The notes under the pieces: generated by a model
Seen by the model: the letters and a program-made list of their open reading frames with translations, nothing else
What the model was told of the DNA's origin: nothing
Databases searched by the model: none
Source: Cunninghamia lanceolata
Taxonomy: Eukaryota; Streptophyta; Pinopsida; Cupressales; Cupressaceae
DNA length: 64,000 nt
NCBI GenBank assembly: GCA_027924645.1
Contig: BSBN01000187.1
Coordinates: forward strand, 16,014,001 to 16,078,000
Reading direction: 5' to 3'
Made by a program: the position numbers and the translations under genes
Shown: positions 35,471 through 48,442 of the stretch, one piece after another
Position numbering within the stretch: position 1 is the stretch's first letter
Layout: every line of letters starts with the position of its first letter

Positions 35471-37322
35471 TGTGTTTGTGGATGAAGGCTTCAATATGAA
35501 GAGAGGTGTTATGAGGCTGGGTGATTGACATATCATCCTTTTCAGTGAATGATAGGGAATGAGGTTTGTTGGAACAGAGGCTTTTGAAAGAGCTTTGTCA
35601 TGTATGGCCTTATGGGACAGGGACAGACGCAGAAGTTCTAGAATGGAGATATGTGCAGGTGTCTTATGTAGCTGATCCAAGATACTGTACTGATTAGCTG
35701 AAGGGGCGGAGGCTCCTCTAAGAGTGACTCTATTACTACAGGTGGTAACATTACAATTTGGATATTTGTTTATAGTGATCACATTGATGCGTGAATCACT
35801 TTCTGAGACATGGTTAACAACATAGTCAAAGGTGACATTTGTGTAATTGGTGTTGTTAGTTCCACTGTGGTTTTGGTTGGAAGACCCTCCCTGCTCATAG
35901 TTAGGAAGAGGATCCTTGAATGCCTAGTGATCATTATTAGAGGTATGCCCATCAAGTGACACTTTGTTTTGCTTGATCAAATCTTGGATAGTGTGCTTGA
36001 GTGCAATGCAGTCATTGGTTTTGTGCCCCCTGTTTCGGTGGTACTCACAGAAATTGTTGTCATTCCACTAAGGAGGTTTGACTTTTGGTTCATATTGTCG
36101 TGCTGTTGGAAATGTTATGATCTTGCTTGTGATTAACTTCTGTAGGGTGGTTTCCAATGATTCTCCCAAAGATGTGAATTTTCTCCTAGGTCAAAAATTT
36201 GTAAACCATGATTCAGTTTTTCTTGGTTTGTTTTGTGGGGGGTTGTTTTGAGGATTTGACAAGTTGAAGATTGGTTGCTTTGGTGCCACATTCTTGGCAT
36301 CTACCACCCCATCATTCACAATGCTTTTGTTTTTTGTCCAGAATCTTGGTTTATCTATGTTGGTATTGGTACTAGGAGTGTCCTTATATAGGTTTATTTG
36401 ACCCTTTGCAATTAAATCTTTTTCGATGATTAGACCCATCTCAATGACCTTACTAAAGGAAGTAGGACATTGGATTTGTATCTAATAGCTTAGGTTAGTT
36501 TGTAAGTTATGGACAAACATTTCCAGCATTTATTTTTTAGGCATTTGATGTGGGCACTTACTTGCCAACTATCTCCATCTTTGTAGGAAGGCGGCGAAAG
36601 ATTCTCCACCTTTTTGCTTGGTGTTACAAAGATCTAAGATTGAGGTGTCATGCTCAATATTGTAGGAGAAGTGTGTAACAAATTTTTCCACAAGTTCATT
36701 AAAGGTTCTAATGCTGAGTGGTAGTCTAGAAAACTACTCCATGGCTTGTCCTCCTAAGCTTCTTGGAAATAGTCGCATAAGATAAGTATCGTTGTGGGTG
36801 ACTTCAAGACATGCAGCATTAAATTCCCTAATGTAGCCCCTTGGATCACCCTTTCCTCGGTATTTATCAAATTTTGGCACCTCGAATTTAGAGGGGAAAG
36901 GTATCATGATTAAGGTTCTATCAAAAGGATATGGTGAAATATCCTCTAGGGAATAATGTTTAGTTGATGCTCCTGTTTGCATGTCTATGAATTGTTGTTG
37001 TAAAGCCTGGATCTGTTTGGGTCATTAAGCTTAAGGAATCTATGGAATCAATGGTTGTTTTGCTTTTGTTTGTGGGTATTTCCTCGTGTGTGCTTCCCTC
37101 AGGTTTTCTTTCTTCCTCAGGTTCTTTTAGAGTTTCTACATCAAAATCTTTAGGGAGCTTAACTCCTAATTGTGCTAAGTGAAGAAATAATTTAGTAGGA
37201 TCTTGGGCAAGTACCTTATCCATTATGTGTTGAAATCTTCGGTCTTGCTGTGTTTGAAGGACCTCTTCCATAGAAATTTCCTCATCACTGTCATGAGAGG
37301 TTGGAATAGTTTTCTCAGCCAT
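35471..37322 (-). pseudogene. gag: Gypsy B gag
   Basis: Starts at MAEKTIPTSHDSDEE (37322). After a frame change near 36970 comes the capsid domain (FPSKFEVPKFDKYRGKGDP, FNELVEKFVTHFSYN, SFAAFLQRWRQLASKCPHQM), then a zinc-binding segment FCEYHRNRGHKTNDC (about 36010-36055) typical of Tat-type gag, then a low-complexity tail leading to the protease. Several TAG stops and frameshifts. Confidence 0.88.
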
Positions 37323-39617
37323 TTCAATCTATTTTTGTTTTTGGGACCTCGTTAAGACCATGCAAGGTGACTAGAGATGGGATGAGGCAAGTTTGAAAGT
37401 TTTGAACAAGGGGTGCTAGATTGTGTCAAGATTTGAGCAAGGTTCTCCTCAGATTTAATTGGTGTCAAACAAGTTGGGGTGCACAAAATGATAGTCAAAG
37501 TAAGGATGATAGAAATCTATTTACTTGATGTAGACTAGTCTTGCACAAGCCACTAGTGGAATTCCAAGAGAAAATGATAAGTGATCCTTGATAGTGGAGA
37601 CTCACTAGGTTTATTTGAGGTTTGATGCGATCAAGAATAGCTTGGTTCCAACCTTGTTGGATTTTGGAAGAATTTTGAGAAGTTTTGGATGATGTCGTGT
37701 GGGAAAAACAGCTATAGTGTGGAAGAATAGCGAAATGGTTGACTTGCATGATTTTTATCAAATCTTGGGAAAACTGAAACAGGTTTGAAATGGGTTTCTG
37801 AAAATTTGAAAATTTTTCTCCTAGGAAGTATGGAATATCTCTCTTGATTGGATGCACAACAATAAATGTGCTGGAACAGGTGTAAAAGTGCCCCAGGTCG
37901 AAGCAAATGTGCCAATCTGGCAATTTTTATATGCACCGCAATAGGGATCAAATGCACAACAGGTCTAAGCATATGCACCACAAGTCGAAGCAAATACACC
38001 ATTCTAGTTTTTTAGTTTGGATTTGGAGAGTTTTTTGGCACTTTTTTCAAAAAATTTCTATTTTTGGTTGAAAACTTGGTCTTTTTGAATTCTAATTTTC
38101 AATTATGGAAAGAGACACAGCAAGCACATAGAAGTTTTCATGATTTTTATCTTTTTATTTTTTATTTTTTTGGACTTTTTGACACAAGAACAAATTACAA
38201 CCTAGGTTGGAAAGGACAATATTTGTTGAGTCCCCTAGATGTGCATATTCAAAGCGTGTAGCTCCAGGATCTAGTAGCACCGGCTCCCCTCCACGGTACT
38301 CACTTCTCACGCATACCAGATCTAGGTTTCCTTAGGCTCATACCCCCACTGAGCCATAGGATTGTCCCTGCTGCCTCTACTAAGAATTACATGAATCGGG
38401 GCCGCTTTAAAGGTTCCCCCTTTTGCGCCAACAAATAGGGTTTTTTGCTATACTAAACAAATGGCTAAGTAGTCAAGGCAACTATTCCAGTGGTTACACG
38501 TGTAGTAGCGCTACTCTCCGTTATGGAGTCTTCCAACCTCCAAGAGTTACATCTTGGAGGGTTTTGGGGGAGGTTGGCTGTTGGTGTAACACAGTGGCAC
38601 TTGTTGCAGGAAGCTTTCGCCTCAAGCACAATTTATTTAAGGTGGATTGGTAGGGCTTGGCTTTAGCCTGTTTCCACTCAGGGTCATTCCCACTTGGACA
38701 AGCAAGCATCCAAGGGCAGGCCCCTCTAAAGGTTAAACACAAGGAATAACAAGTTTGACGTTCTGGTTACCTAGTAAAGGGGAGAGCATAAGCCTATTGT
38801 CATTCAACAAACACAAAAGACAGTGGTTAATCTAATCCTATTTAAAAGAAAAAAAAACTAAATGCATTATCTACTTGGGTACTCATGCATTTGTTAACTT
38901 TGAAGTGGTTAAAGATAGCAATGGTTCATTTCCCTTTGTGAGATAGCAATGTTCTAAACTAAGAAAGATAGCAATAATGCAAAGATAGCAGTGATTGTTC
39001 GTTACTATCCTTCTAGTTAAGGACTACATGAGATTTGCATGCATGCATTTTTTTTACTTTTTTCCCTAATTAATCTAAGATGAGTTAATTAGTGCAGCTA
39101 AATGATCTATCCAGCCCCTAATCCTACAAGAGAAACATTAGCGTTAACCTAAAAAATTACTAGAAATCCTAAAACCACAGTGAAGAATAGATGCGCCGCT
39201 TAACAGTCTATATGTGCAGAAACAAAGACTGTAAGCGTAGCCTTACAAATGTGCTAAGACAGATGTCAAAAGCACATGAAAAAGAGATAGAAGTGCAATT
39301 TCTATAGATGCACCGTAAAAAAATATGTAAGTGCCGTGTTCGAGGGTTTATGCACCGAAATTATGCAAGTACCAGAACAAGAAGTATATGCACCGGCTCA
39401 GAGAATGTATGCGTCGGACCTATGTATGCACTGGAACAAAAGGTAAAAGTGTTGTCTCAGAGGATGTATGCGCCAAACATTTGTATGTACTGGAACAATT
39501 TGCAGATGCACCTCAGGATCGATCAGATGCATTGCCTAAACCTATTTGAAGCCTGTACGAAACCTGTACGGAACCTGTCACTCAGAAACTTAGTTTTTTG
39601 GTTAGATTAGGGGCAAA
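37323..39617 (-). other. Long leader of gypsy B
   Basis: About 2.3 kb between the primer-binding site and gag. Decayed word arrays (TATGCACCG, GTGCCAATCTGG; 37850-38000 and 39180-39540) resemble the GCGC-word array at 11440-11712. No gene is supported. The short open frames in 38423-38742 have no recognisable features. Confidence 0.6.
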
Positions 39618-39636
39618 GGCCCTACGGTGGGTGCCA
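39618..39636 (-). promoter_or_regulatory. Primer-binding site of gypsy B
   Basis: Four bases from the 5' LTR the minus strand reads TGGCACCCACCGTAGGGCC. This differs at two places from the complement of the 3' end of plant tRNA-Lys(CUU), TGGCGCCCACCGTGGGGC. The tRNA assignment is from memory; both differences are transitions. Confidence 0.7.
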
Positions 39637-40453
39637 AAAATGTGAAGGTTAAAATGGGATAATCAAAATGAATTATAAAAACTCAAAACATCAATGAAAT
39701 GTGCAGATAAAAAGAATTTAAAATATAAGAAAGAAAGTGATACTCACAACCTTTTTACCTTGCGATTTCCATTGTTCACCTATTCTCTTTTGATCTTTTG
39801 GTGATGAAGATGGCCCTTAGGAAGCTTGCTTCCTTGCTTTGATTCCTCAAGATGACAAGGAGAAATGACTCAGATACTTGTTGTGTTGAAGAAGAGCTTC
39901 AACACAATATGAAATGGATGATAGATGGTATGAGAGTGGGGGTGCCAATGGCGCACTATAGATTCTATAGCATAAGCTTACTCAGAAGATTGATATATGA
40001 AATAGAAGGAGAGGGTTGTATTTATAGACTTGTGCAAGAGAGGATCAATGATGTAGAAGAAATAAGGAGATCAATGGTAGAGGATGTTTGAGAGAACGTG
40101 CACGAATAGAAGGACATGTGCCATTCAAAAGGATGCTTTGTTGAGTTAATTGCTTTCTTGATGAGGATGAGTTTTTATTTCTTAAATTAGAATATGTTTT
40201 TCTAATTTAAGAGTTTTGTTGATAGCTTTAAATTAGTTAACTCAGCTTTTGCTTTTGCGTGACAAGAAGAATTTAATTTTAGAAGATATTGAAGATTTTT
40301 TAGAAGATAAGAAAGCATAATTAAATAAATAAACTTATTTAATTACTTGTAGATAATTTGGAAGAATAAATAAAATATTTAAATATATTATATTTTTTGG
40401 AGATTTAATTTAAATAAATTTGCATTTAATTTAAATTTAGAAGAATGGATGAT

Positions 40454-43400
40454 TATCATGTCCCCATATCAAGACACTGTTAAAGTAAAGATTTGAACAT
40501 GATAAAGAGGGTTTGTAAAAAATTATTTTGGATGATATAAATAATTAATGTATACATTATATATTATTTAATAAATAATATTATTGTATGAATATTTTAT
40601 TATAATTAAAATGTAATATCCATATTATAAATAACAATATATATATAAATATAATATATTATGTAAATATGAATATTCTTATAATTATCTTACATTATAA
40701 TATAAATACAAATAATATAATAAAAATCATATATCATTTATTATGATATAAATGATATAATATAAATATAAATAAAATAAATAAACATCTTTTAACCTAT
40801 CCTCTTATGATAACGAAGTTACGTATGGTTAGAACTAGTTTTACCACAAAAGGGAATTAATATAAAGTAATAAAAATAATAAGAGACATGCCTCTTCGAA
40901 CATATCCTTTGAAAGGGAAATAAATAAAGGTTGTGAAATAGAAGGAAAAGATCATCCGAAGAAAATATAAAAAGAGTATCGGATAAATACATATATTTAG
41001 ATCTGTATTATATATATGTACATCAGCAGTTAAAGGGAAGTGAAAAATATATATTATAAAATATATATACAGCAGCAGCAATATAATAAAAATAATATCA
41101 GTCATTCCATCGAGCAAGGAAAACATTGGAAAATAGAAAGAAGACTGCAGTGATAGGTAAGAAATATGAGGTAAAGCTCCAGGTAAGTATTTATATTTAC
41201 TTATTTAATTTATGATTTGTAAGCAATCGTCATATACCATAGCAATGTAATCTATATGGATCTTATGTGACCCATTAACCTCATATGAGAGTGGGTATAA
41301 GTGCCTAAGAGGCCATTCATGGGTAGTTAGTCTCATAGAGGCCTTGACTCTAAGAGTATTGAACTTGAGTCTAAGGATAGGAGACACTAGAGCCCCATGG
41401 TGGATAGTGGCAACTCTTATCCCACCTCTTATAGGTTGTTGATGAGTGACATAAGAAGAGATAGCAAATAAGCTAATTCAATAAGTGTAAATGAATATAT
41501 CTTTCTTAAAAATAATAACACATGAACCTCATAGGAGAGAAGGTAGAAGAGGATCCTTGCCATTAACCAATGGGTATATAGAGCCCTTTGACATTATGAG
41601 TACAAAAGGTACCATATGCAAAGGTTTATGATATAGAGGCCTTGTGTGCAAGTGATACAAAATGCATCATTGTGCCAAGGATAGGTCATCCTATAAATGT
41701 GACATAGAGGCCTTGTTCACAATTGATGCAAAAGGCATCATTGTGTCAAGGATAGGTCACCTTAGAGGCCTTGGCTGCAAAAGGATGCAAAAGGCATCAT
41801 TACACCAAGGATATTGATGCATAGTGTGCAACGAAAGGTCCTCAAGTATAATCGGCCAGACCTGAATTATGTCTTGGTGACATCTCCACTATCGGCCAAA
41901 CATATCACTATCAGGCTACTTCCTATTTCTCTCACCGATCTCTATACTCTTCTCGATGACCGCAATGCTCACAACTTAACCTCAACAGCTAATAACCCCC
42001 ATCGGCCAGACTTCCCACTTCGGTCGGTCTTCGGTCCTCTATTCCGATGGTTCACCTCATTCTGATGAACCTTGACCCATCAGGGAGACTCCACTTTTCG
42101 GCCAGACTTTCTTCGCTTCCACCAATGGTGTTCTCTCACTGATATCTTTTCAGAGTGCTAGTCATATATGAATGGTGGGGTCTAGATTCCTTCGTCTTCG
42201 ACCAAAAAGGTTGTATGTGTCCCCGACACTATACAATGTGGTTTGTATTAAACCACAAGTATCCTCGGCCAGACAGAGATCATTTGCCATCGATGCCTAC
42301 TCATCGAGTAGAGATTGTCTATTGGAGGATCTTCAACAAAACTATCTCGACACTCTGTGTTACGCCGATGGATTCCAAAGTACTTTGTGACGACCTGGTA
42401 CTAAAACCCTTCGACAGAACAATGGATTTAACTGATTCTTGAGTCAGACCTTCAACCTCTTAAAGCAATCTGATCCCAAACAACTCCTGATTACTTCTCA
42501 TCGATTTCCTGACTAGTCACATGGAGATGCCTAGTCGAATACGGCCGAGTTCTCTGGATTCTTGGGTGAGAATGTTGAAAAATAACAAACTTAAATGTCT
42601 TTCCCCCATCACACCGATACTACACAGGGCTTCAGTGGATGAAGGAAAGGGTCTCCATTTATGAATCAAACCCTAATTCCTATGTTACAAACCAGTCTCT
42701 ACAGAGGTAACTATATTACACCTTCTGCACACTACAAAAACTCTAGGACTTAACAGATAGCATCCGGTTTAGGGCATGAGTGTATAAGATCTGAACAGAG
42801 ATAAAAATATAAAGAACACACAAAAAAACCAACATATATCACACCCAGAAAATGCTTCTTATTCATTCATCAAGTCTCTATTGCAACACACACTTCTCCC
42901 CTTGTGTGACATACAACTTGCCCCTAGAAAAGGGTTAGAGACAATAGTTATTTCCCTCCAACCGTGCAAACTGATATTTGAATTAGTTAGCTGTTGGTCT
43001 TACTCCCCAAACAAGGAAAACCACATGTTTTCCTTGCCTAATTACATCAATGGGACCAAATTGATCCTTATTACAATATGATATGGCTTAGAGCCTTATG
43101 AAACAACAAAAGAAAATATGATCCTCTACTGTAGAGAAAGTGCTCCTACACCAGATATAATAGAGCCCCATAATGGTAAATGGAAAAGATACTCCCTTCC
43201 TACTCCCATATGATGTATATGAATTAGTGCAAGATGTTATAATGATATGAGACATCAAGTGATAATGCATGTGAAATGCAAGTGATAGAGAATAATAGAG
43301 AAAGTGAAATATAAGTGAATATGAGAATAGAGAATTGAGAAATATAAAGAGAGAGTGTACATTATGTAATGATGATGCATATAATGTTCAAAATTAGTGA

Positions 43401-43650
43401 ATGAGAAATAATGTCTAGTAGTAGAAGATATGAAATGAAATGATCATAAGGAAAGTGATAGTGTAAATAGTGAACATAGATTGTGAATCTTATGTTTCAT
43501 GAAATATATATAAGAGTAAAGAGCAATATGATGAATATATCTTATGATTATTAGAGATCAAAAGATTTAGTGTACTAATGTTCTCTTCTTGCAAGTTGAA
43601 ATTTGTGAACAAGGTTGAGAAATTTTGAGTTGTGACAAGGGGACATTACA
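40454..43650. mobile_element. Insertion F, probable solo LTR or LTR-like element
   Basis: A 3197-bp insertion flanked by perfect 5-bp duplications ATGAT (40449-40453, 43651-43655). Ends are TATCATGTCCCC and GGGGACATTACA, 12-bp inverted repeats with two mismatches. A G-to-A change would turn the first end into the usual TG. No coding region. It contains an AT-rich block (40500-41110), a tandem repeat (41631-41815) and a less AT-rich block with TCGGCCAGAC words (41820-42440) that may be a further nested piece. Confidence 0.75.
41631..41815. repeat. Tandem repeat of about 65 bp, three copies
   Basis: Units around AGAGGCCTTG...GCATCATTGTG(C/T)CAAGGATAGG occur at about 41634, 41705 and 41765, the last shortened. 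The function is unknown. Confidence 0.75.
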
Positions 43651-43869
43651 ATGATTTAATTAAATAATTAAAATTATTTATTTATTTAGAAGAATAAAGT
43701 TGATATATAGATGAAATTAATTAAATAAATGTAATTTATTTAATTAATGGGAGAAAATGAATCAAATAAATAAATAAATTTATTTATTTATTGATAGAGG
43801 AATATGAAGATGAGATAAATATTTAAAATATTTATTTAGGTAGAGTCATGTCATTTTTAGGTGTATACA

Positions 43870-46256
43870 GATGCTATGGGAGAAGACCATAAGATGCCTT
43901 CATTTGAGGTATTTTGTGATCGATTAACTAGGGAGCAGGCCAAGTTGATTTAGATGGATGCTCTTCCTAAAAGTCATGCCTTGATGGCTCAATCTTCCAA
44001 GGACAAGGGTAAGAATAAGAAGAAGCCCAAGACAAATTCATCTGTAGGTGGTGAGCCTCCCTCCAAACCTAAGGCAAAGAATGATCAGAAGACTAATCCT
44101 CCTCCTCCTTCTAAGTTTGAGGAGTCATCCTCTAAGTCTAAGAAGAAGAAGGAAACTTGTTCCTTTTTGTGAAAAGTCAGGGTATAATGGTGCACATTAT
44201 TTTGAGAGGTTAGTAGCATTGGAGGAAGCTATGAGGAAGCACAATATTGCCATGCCTAAGTCTTATTCCTTGGGAAAAGGGAAAACTCTCACAGCAAGGG
44301 CTTTGTCTTCTACTTGTGATAGTTGGATTCTTGATTCTGGTGCTTCAAATCATATGACTCATGCTGAGGATCTTTTTTATTCTATTTCCTCTTGTAGTAC
44401 TTCTCATATTACAGTTGGGAACTCTTCACAGATCCTGGTTGTAGGAACATGTTTAGTTAAGATGCAGGATGGTTGCATTGATGATGTTCTTTTTATTCTT
44501 GATATTTTATAGAATCTACTTTCTATCTATCAGATATGTCATCATGGTGATGGGAAGGTAGTTGAGTTTTCTCCAAATGATGTGACTATTCGAGAGTTGT
44601 AGGATCCTTAGAAGGTTGTTGCTACAGGGACAGTTGATGATGTGGCCTATTTGTATAGGTTTGATGGATTTGAGTCTTCATCAGGATCATCCCTTATTGT
44701 TCATGCAATTTTTGTGAGCAAGCTTTGGCACGAACGGTTTGGGCACCTGAATTACAAATACCTTCAATAGATGAGCACACAGAATTTGGTGGTTGGCCTA
44801 CCTAAGATCTCTTGTTTTGATGGAGTTTGTCAAGGTTGTGTGCTTGGCAAACATCATAGGGATCCCTTTCCGAAGGGTATGGCCACACGTGCTTCAACAC
44901 TCCTTGAGTTGGTGCATAGTGACCCTATGTTATTACCAACTCCTTCATTTTCAGGGGCTAAGGATGTGCTCACCTTTATTGATGACTTCTCTCGGTGCAC
45001 ATGGGTGTACTTTCTAAAGTACAAGAATGAGGTTCTTCAATTTTTCATGACCTTCATTGCATTTGTGGAGAAGCAGTTAGGGCACTCTCTTTAGAAGATT
45101 GAAACAAATAATGGAAGAGAATATGTCAATTAGGCATTTCAAGATTGTTGCCTTGCTCGAGGTATTCTTCATCAGCACGCAGTGCCATACACTCCTTAGT
45201 AGAATGGTGTGGTCAAGTGGAATAATAGGACCTTATAGGAGATGGCCAATTGTATGCTTCAATCTTGATCCATGGCTCCAGCATTTTGGACAGAGGCTAT
45301 CAATTGTGCCAACTACATTCAGAATTGTATGCCTCACAAGGTAGTACAAAATATGACTCTCGAGGAGGCTTGGTCTCATGTCAAGCCCAAGGTGTTCTTT
45401 TTTAGAGTATTTGGCAGTGATGCATGGACATTCATTCTAGATGTGAAGCGCAAAGCAACGGAGAAGAAAAGTCAGCGGTTCATTTTTGTTGGCTATTGTG
45501 AGGATGTGAAGGGTTATCAGTTGTTTGATCAAGTCACTCAAGAGGTATATTTTTGTTGTGATGTTCATTTTGACTAGTCTTTCACTCTGAAAGATTCACC
45601 ATCACAGGCCTCTTCCTCTCTTCTTGCCACTTCTTCTTCAAATGGTGTTTTGCTTCCTATTCATGATGATGATGTTCCTCACAATGTTCTTGATGATGTT
45701 CATGATGATGGTATTGATCTAGTTGTTGACATTTCTCCATCTCCTCCTCCACCTACACCCACAAGACCATTATGGGCCTGTACACTTCTTGAGGATGATA
45801 GTTCTCTTGCAAGTGATCCCACAGCTACACACTGCACTTGTTCCCAAACTTTAGGTATCAGTCTTTTGAGTCATGTAGTTTCTAATGATCCTTAGAAGTT
45901 TTCAGATGCTTCAGGTGTTCCAGAATGGGAAAGTGCTATGATTGAGGAGTATTCTTCTTTAATGAAGAATCATACTTGGGATTTGGTTCCTCTTCCTAAG
46001 GGAAAAAAGTTGGCTCAATGCAAGTGGGTGTATCGTACCAAGTATGCAACTGATGGTTCTATTGATAAGTATAAGGCTCATCTAGTGGCTAAGGGCTTCT
46101 CTCAGGTTGAAGGTATTGACTATTCCGTGACTTTTGCTCCTGTAGCTAAGATGGATTCTATTCGTCTTGTAATTTATATTGCTGCATCTCAGGGTTGGCC
46201 AGTGTATCAAATGAATGTGAAGAGTGCCTTCCTGCATGGTGATCTTCAGGAGAAAT
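43870..46256 (+). pseudogene. Copia A gag 3' part, protease, integrase, partial reverse transcriptase
   Basis: Gag resumes directly after element B (DHKMPSFEVFCDRLTREQAK). A Lys/Ser/Pro-rich stretch and a frameshift near 44165 follow, then the protease with intact active site (WILDSGASNHMTH, near 44330). Next come an integrase zinc-binding segment (LWHERFGHLNYKYL, CVLGKHHRDPF), a core in which the second Asp reads Asn (TNNGREY) and the Glu reads Lys (NGVVKWNNRT), and reverse transcriptase up to VYQMNVKSAFLHGDLQE. Numerous TAG stops. The sequence ends before the YVDD block. Confidence 0.9.
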
Positions 46257-48442
46257 ATCCAACAACATTTTAAACATTACTGTATATAGTGAATAATATT
46301 TCAGGAGAATAAAACCCTTCACAGCGGCCTCAGAGAGCAATACAATATCAAAAAAGACTATAAAAGAAAAAAAATACATAGAAAATGCATCCCTTCTTTC
46401 CTTGGGAGTAGAGAAGAGAACAACTATGTGAAAAAAAAGAGGATGATAATTTTATCAACATGTTTGCAATGAAAGAAGCAAAAGGAACGGTGGAGTGGGT
46501 GATGGGCGGTGGAAGATACCTGGCACCAAGAAATTCACATAGTGTTTTTTTATAACATATTGTCATGTTTGGGCTATCAAAATAGATTTAAATTTTTTAT
46601 TGAAAATTTTATTACTTGCCATCAGAATGTTTAATGCTTACTTAATTAGCATAGTTATGAAAAAATGTTATAAACCTTTTCCCACCAATTATTTTTTTGA
46701 AATTTATTTAAATAGTATTATTTGGAAGAAATTTAAAATTTTCCAAATTTCCCTACGAAATTTCAGAGGAAATTTTTCTTTTAATAAATCATAAAATTAT
46801 AAATTCCCTCCTAAATTTTTACATTTATTACCCATGAAAAATTTATAACAAACCCTAATTATAAAAGGCTCTAAATTTTCAAAATTTTGCAGCCCACTAA
46901 GACCATAGCCAAATAGTTATGGATTCAACTATATTCTAACCTCTATTGTGCTGAAAAATTATAATAGCACCTTCATATGACCACATGTTTATTTTAAAAT
47001 TTAATTAAAATATATTATTTTAAAAATTTAAATTAAAAAACAAATCAAGCAAGAATCTTAAAATTACCTGCATCAATTCCTTTGGTGAAATTGTTCAACG
47101 AATGTTAAATTGGGCAACAATCCTAAATCAAGAGGATTATAATATATATGCTTGAAATTTTTCCTTTAATAAATCATAAAATCATAAATTCCCTATAAAA
47201 TTTTTAATTAATTACTCCTAAAAAATTTAGAACAAACCCTAAGTATAAAAGGCTCTAAATTTTCAAATTTTTGGGCAGCCCATGGGACTATAGCCAAATA
47301 GTTATCAATTCAACCATATTCTAAATTATAATAGCACCTTCATATGACCACATGTTTATTTTAAATTTTAATAAAAATATATTATTTAAAAAAATTAAAT
47401 TAAAAAACAAATCAAGCGAGAAACTTAAAATTCCGTGCATGAATTCCTCCCGTGAAATTGTTCATAGAAAGATCCACCAACGTTAAATTGGGCAGCAATC
47501 CGAAATCGAGAGGATTATAATATATATGCTTAAAATTAGATTTAGAGTTATGATATATATTTTAAATAATATATAAATAATATACTCTAACTTTAAATCT
47601 ATAGTAATATTTAAGGTTAGATTGCACATACATATATTTACATAGCTCACAATATCTAATAAAATGGAAAGGAGTCAATGAAATTTAAATTTAAATTTTG
47701 AAAATTCAAGAATCAAGGAAGTGGTACCCATCCCACCCCCACAAAAATGACCTCAAATGATAAATTTATAGGATAAATATTCCAGAATAAAAATAAATTA
47801 AAATTATAGAAATAAGCCCAACTTCACATAAAATTACAACTATTTACCACTAGCATATTCATATTTTTAAAAATATATTTGAAGTATGTCGAAAGATATC
47901 AATATAATAGTTAAATATAATCTAATTATTTATATGATAATATGATAGATTCTGATCATTACTATAAGCCTTATCCGTAATCCAACCCTACCATACATTA
48001 TTGTTCTGGCATAAATGAAAAAAGTCATTTCCACATTATGATATTATTGACTTAAGGTTTCTTCAATTTTTCTTTTCAATTTTTATTGATGTGAAAAATA
48101 AATTGAGGAGAACTAAATGTATAGAAAAATATATAATATATTTTTAATTTTAATATTTTATTTTGTTATTTCGAGGGGAAATTTTCTAAACACGTTGGTT
48201 GTTCCCTATGAGTTAAAAATCGTGTTAGAAGAAGCCTCATCTCATTTAAATGTCCTCTTGTGATTTATATTTTTTTTTTAAGGAAAAGTAAATAGAAAAC
48301 ACTTGAAAGGAGATAACTCAGGGAGAGAGGTTACTTTTTTTTGGAAACAAAACTTTATTGATAAATTAAAATCTCTAAAATAATATTATGATATCACCTC
48401 TTCAAGTCAAACTAACTTAGTTAAGAAAATAATAATAACAAC
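46257..48442. other. AT-rich non-coding region
   Basis: No open frame with recognisable content. It begins with a 39-bp piece shared with 7654-7692 and contains the tandem duplication listed below. It ends in A/T-rich DNA before the LTR at 48443. Confidence 0.55.
46771..47535. repeat. Tandem duplication, two units of about 380 bp
   Basis: Unit 1 starts with AAATTTTTCTTTTAATAAATC (about 46770) and unit 2 with AAATTTTTCCTTTAATAAATC (about 47156). Shared landmarks include AAAGGCTCTAAATTTTCAAA, ATAGCACCTTCATATGACCA and GAGGATTATAATATATATGC. They differ by scattered substitutions and small indels. Confidence 0.85.

Larger units (their letters stand above)
9892..43869 (-). mobile_element. Ty3/gypsy Tat-type element B inserted in copia A
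   Basis: LTRs lie at 9892-10909 and 39641-43869, with perfect 5-bp target duplications GATGC at 9887-9891 and 43870-43874. The coding strand is minus. From the right: primer-binding site, long leader, gag, protease, a G-patch segment, reverse transcriptase, RNase H, a second archaeal-type RNase H, integrase, polypurine tract. RT before INT marks Ty3/gypsy. The second RNase H and the antisense extra ORF point to the Tat lineage. The element is interrupted by copia elements C and D and, in its right LTR, by insertion F. Every coding block has stops or frameshifts. Confidence 0.92.
39641..43869 (-). repeat. Right (5') LTR of gypsy B, interrupted by insertion F
   Basis: 39641-40453 and 43656-43869 together make a 1027-bp LTR colinear with 9892-10909. 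The gap is insertion F, flanked by the ATGAT duplication. Confidence 0.92.
7942..46256 (+). mobile_element. Ty1/copia element A, split by element B and 3'-truncated
   Basis: The 5' LTR (7942-8187) is followed directly by a primer-binding site, a long leader, gag (from 9392), then protease, integrase and the first half of reverse transcriptase. The element is interrupted at 9891/43870 by gypsy element B. Removing B and one copy of the 5-bp GATGC duplication leaves the gag frame continuous. The sequence stops at about 46252, within reverse transcriptase after the HGDLQE motif, so the YVDD block, RNase H and 3' LTR are missing. Domain order PR-INT-RT identifies Ty1/copia. Confidence 0.9.
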
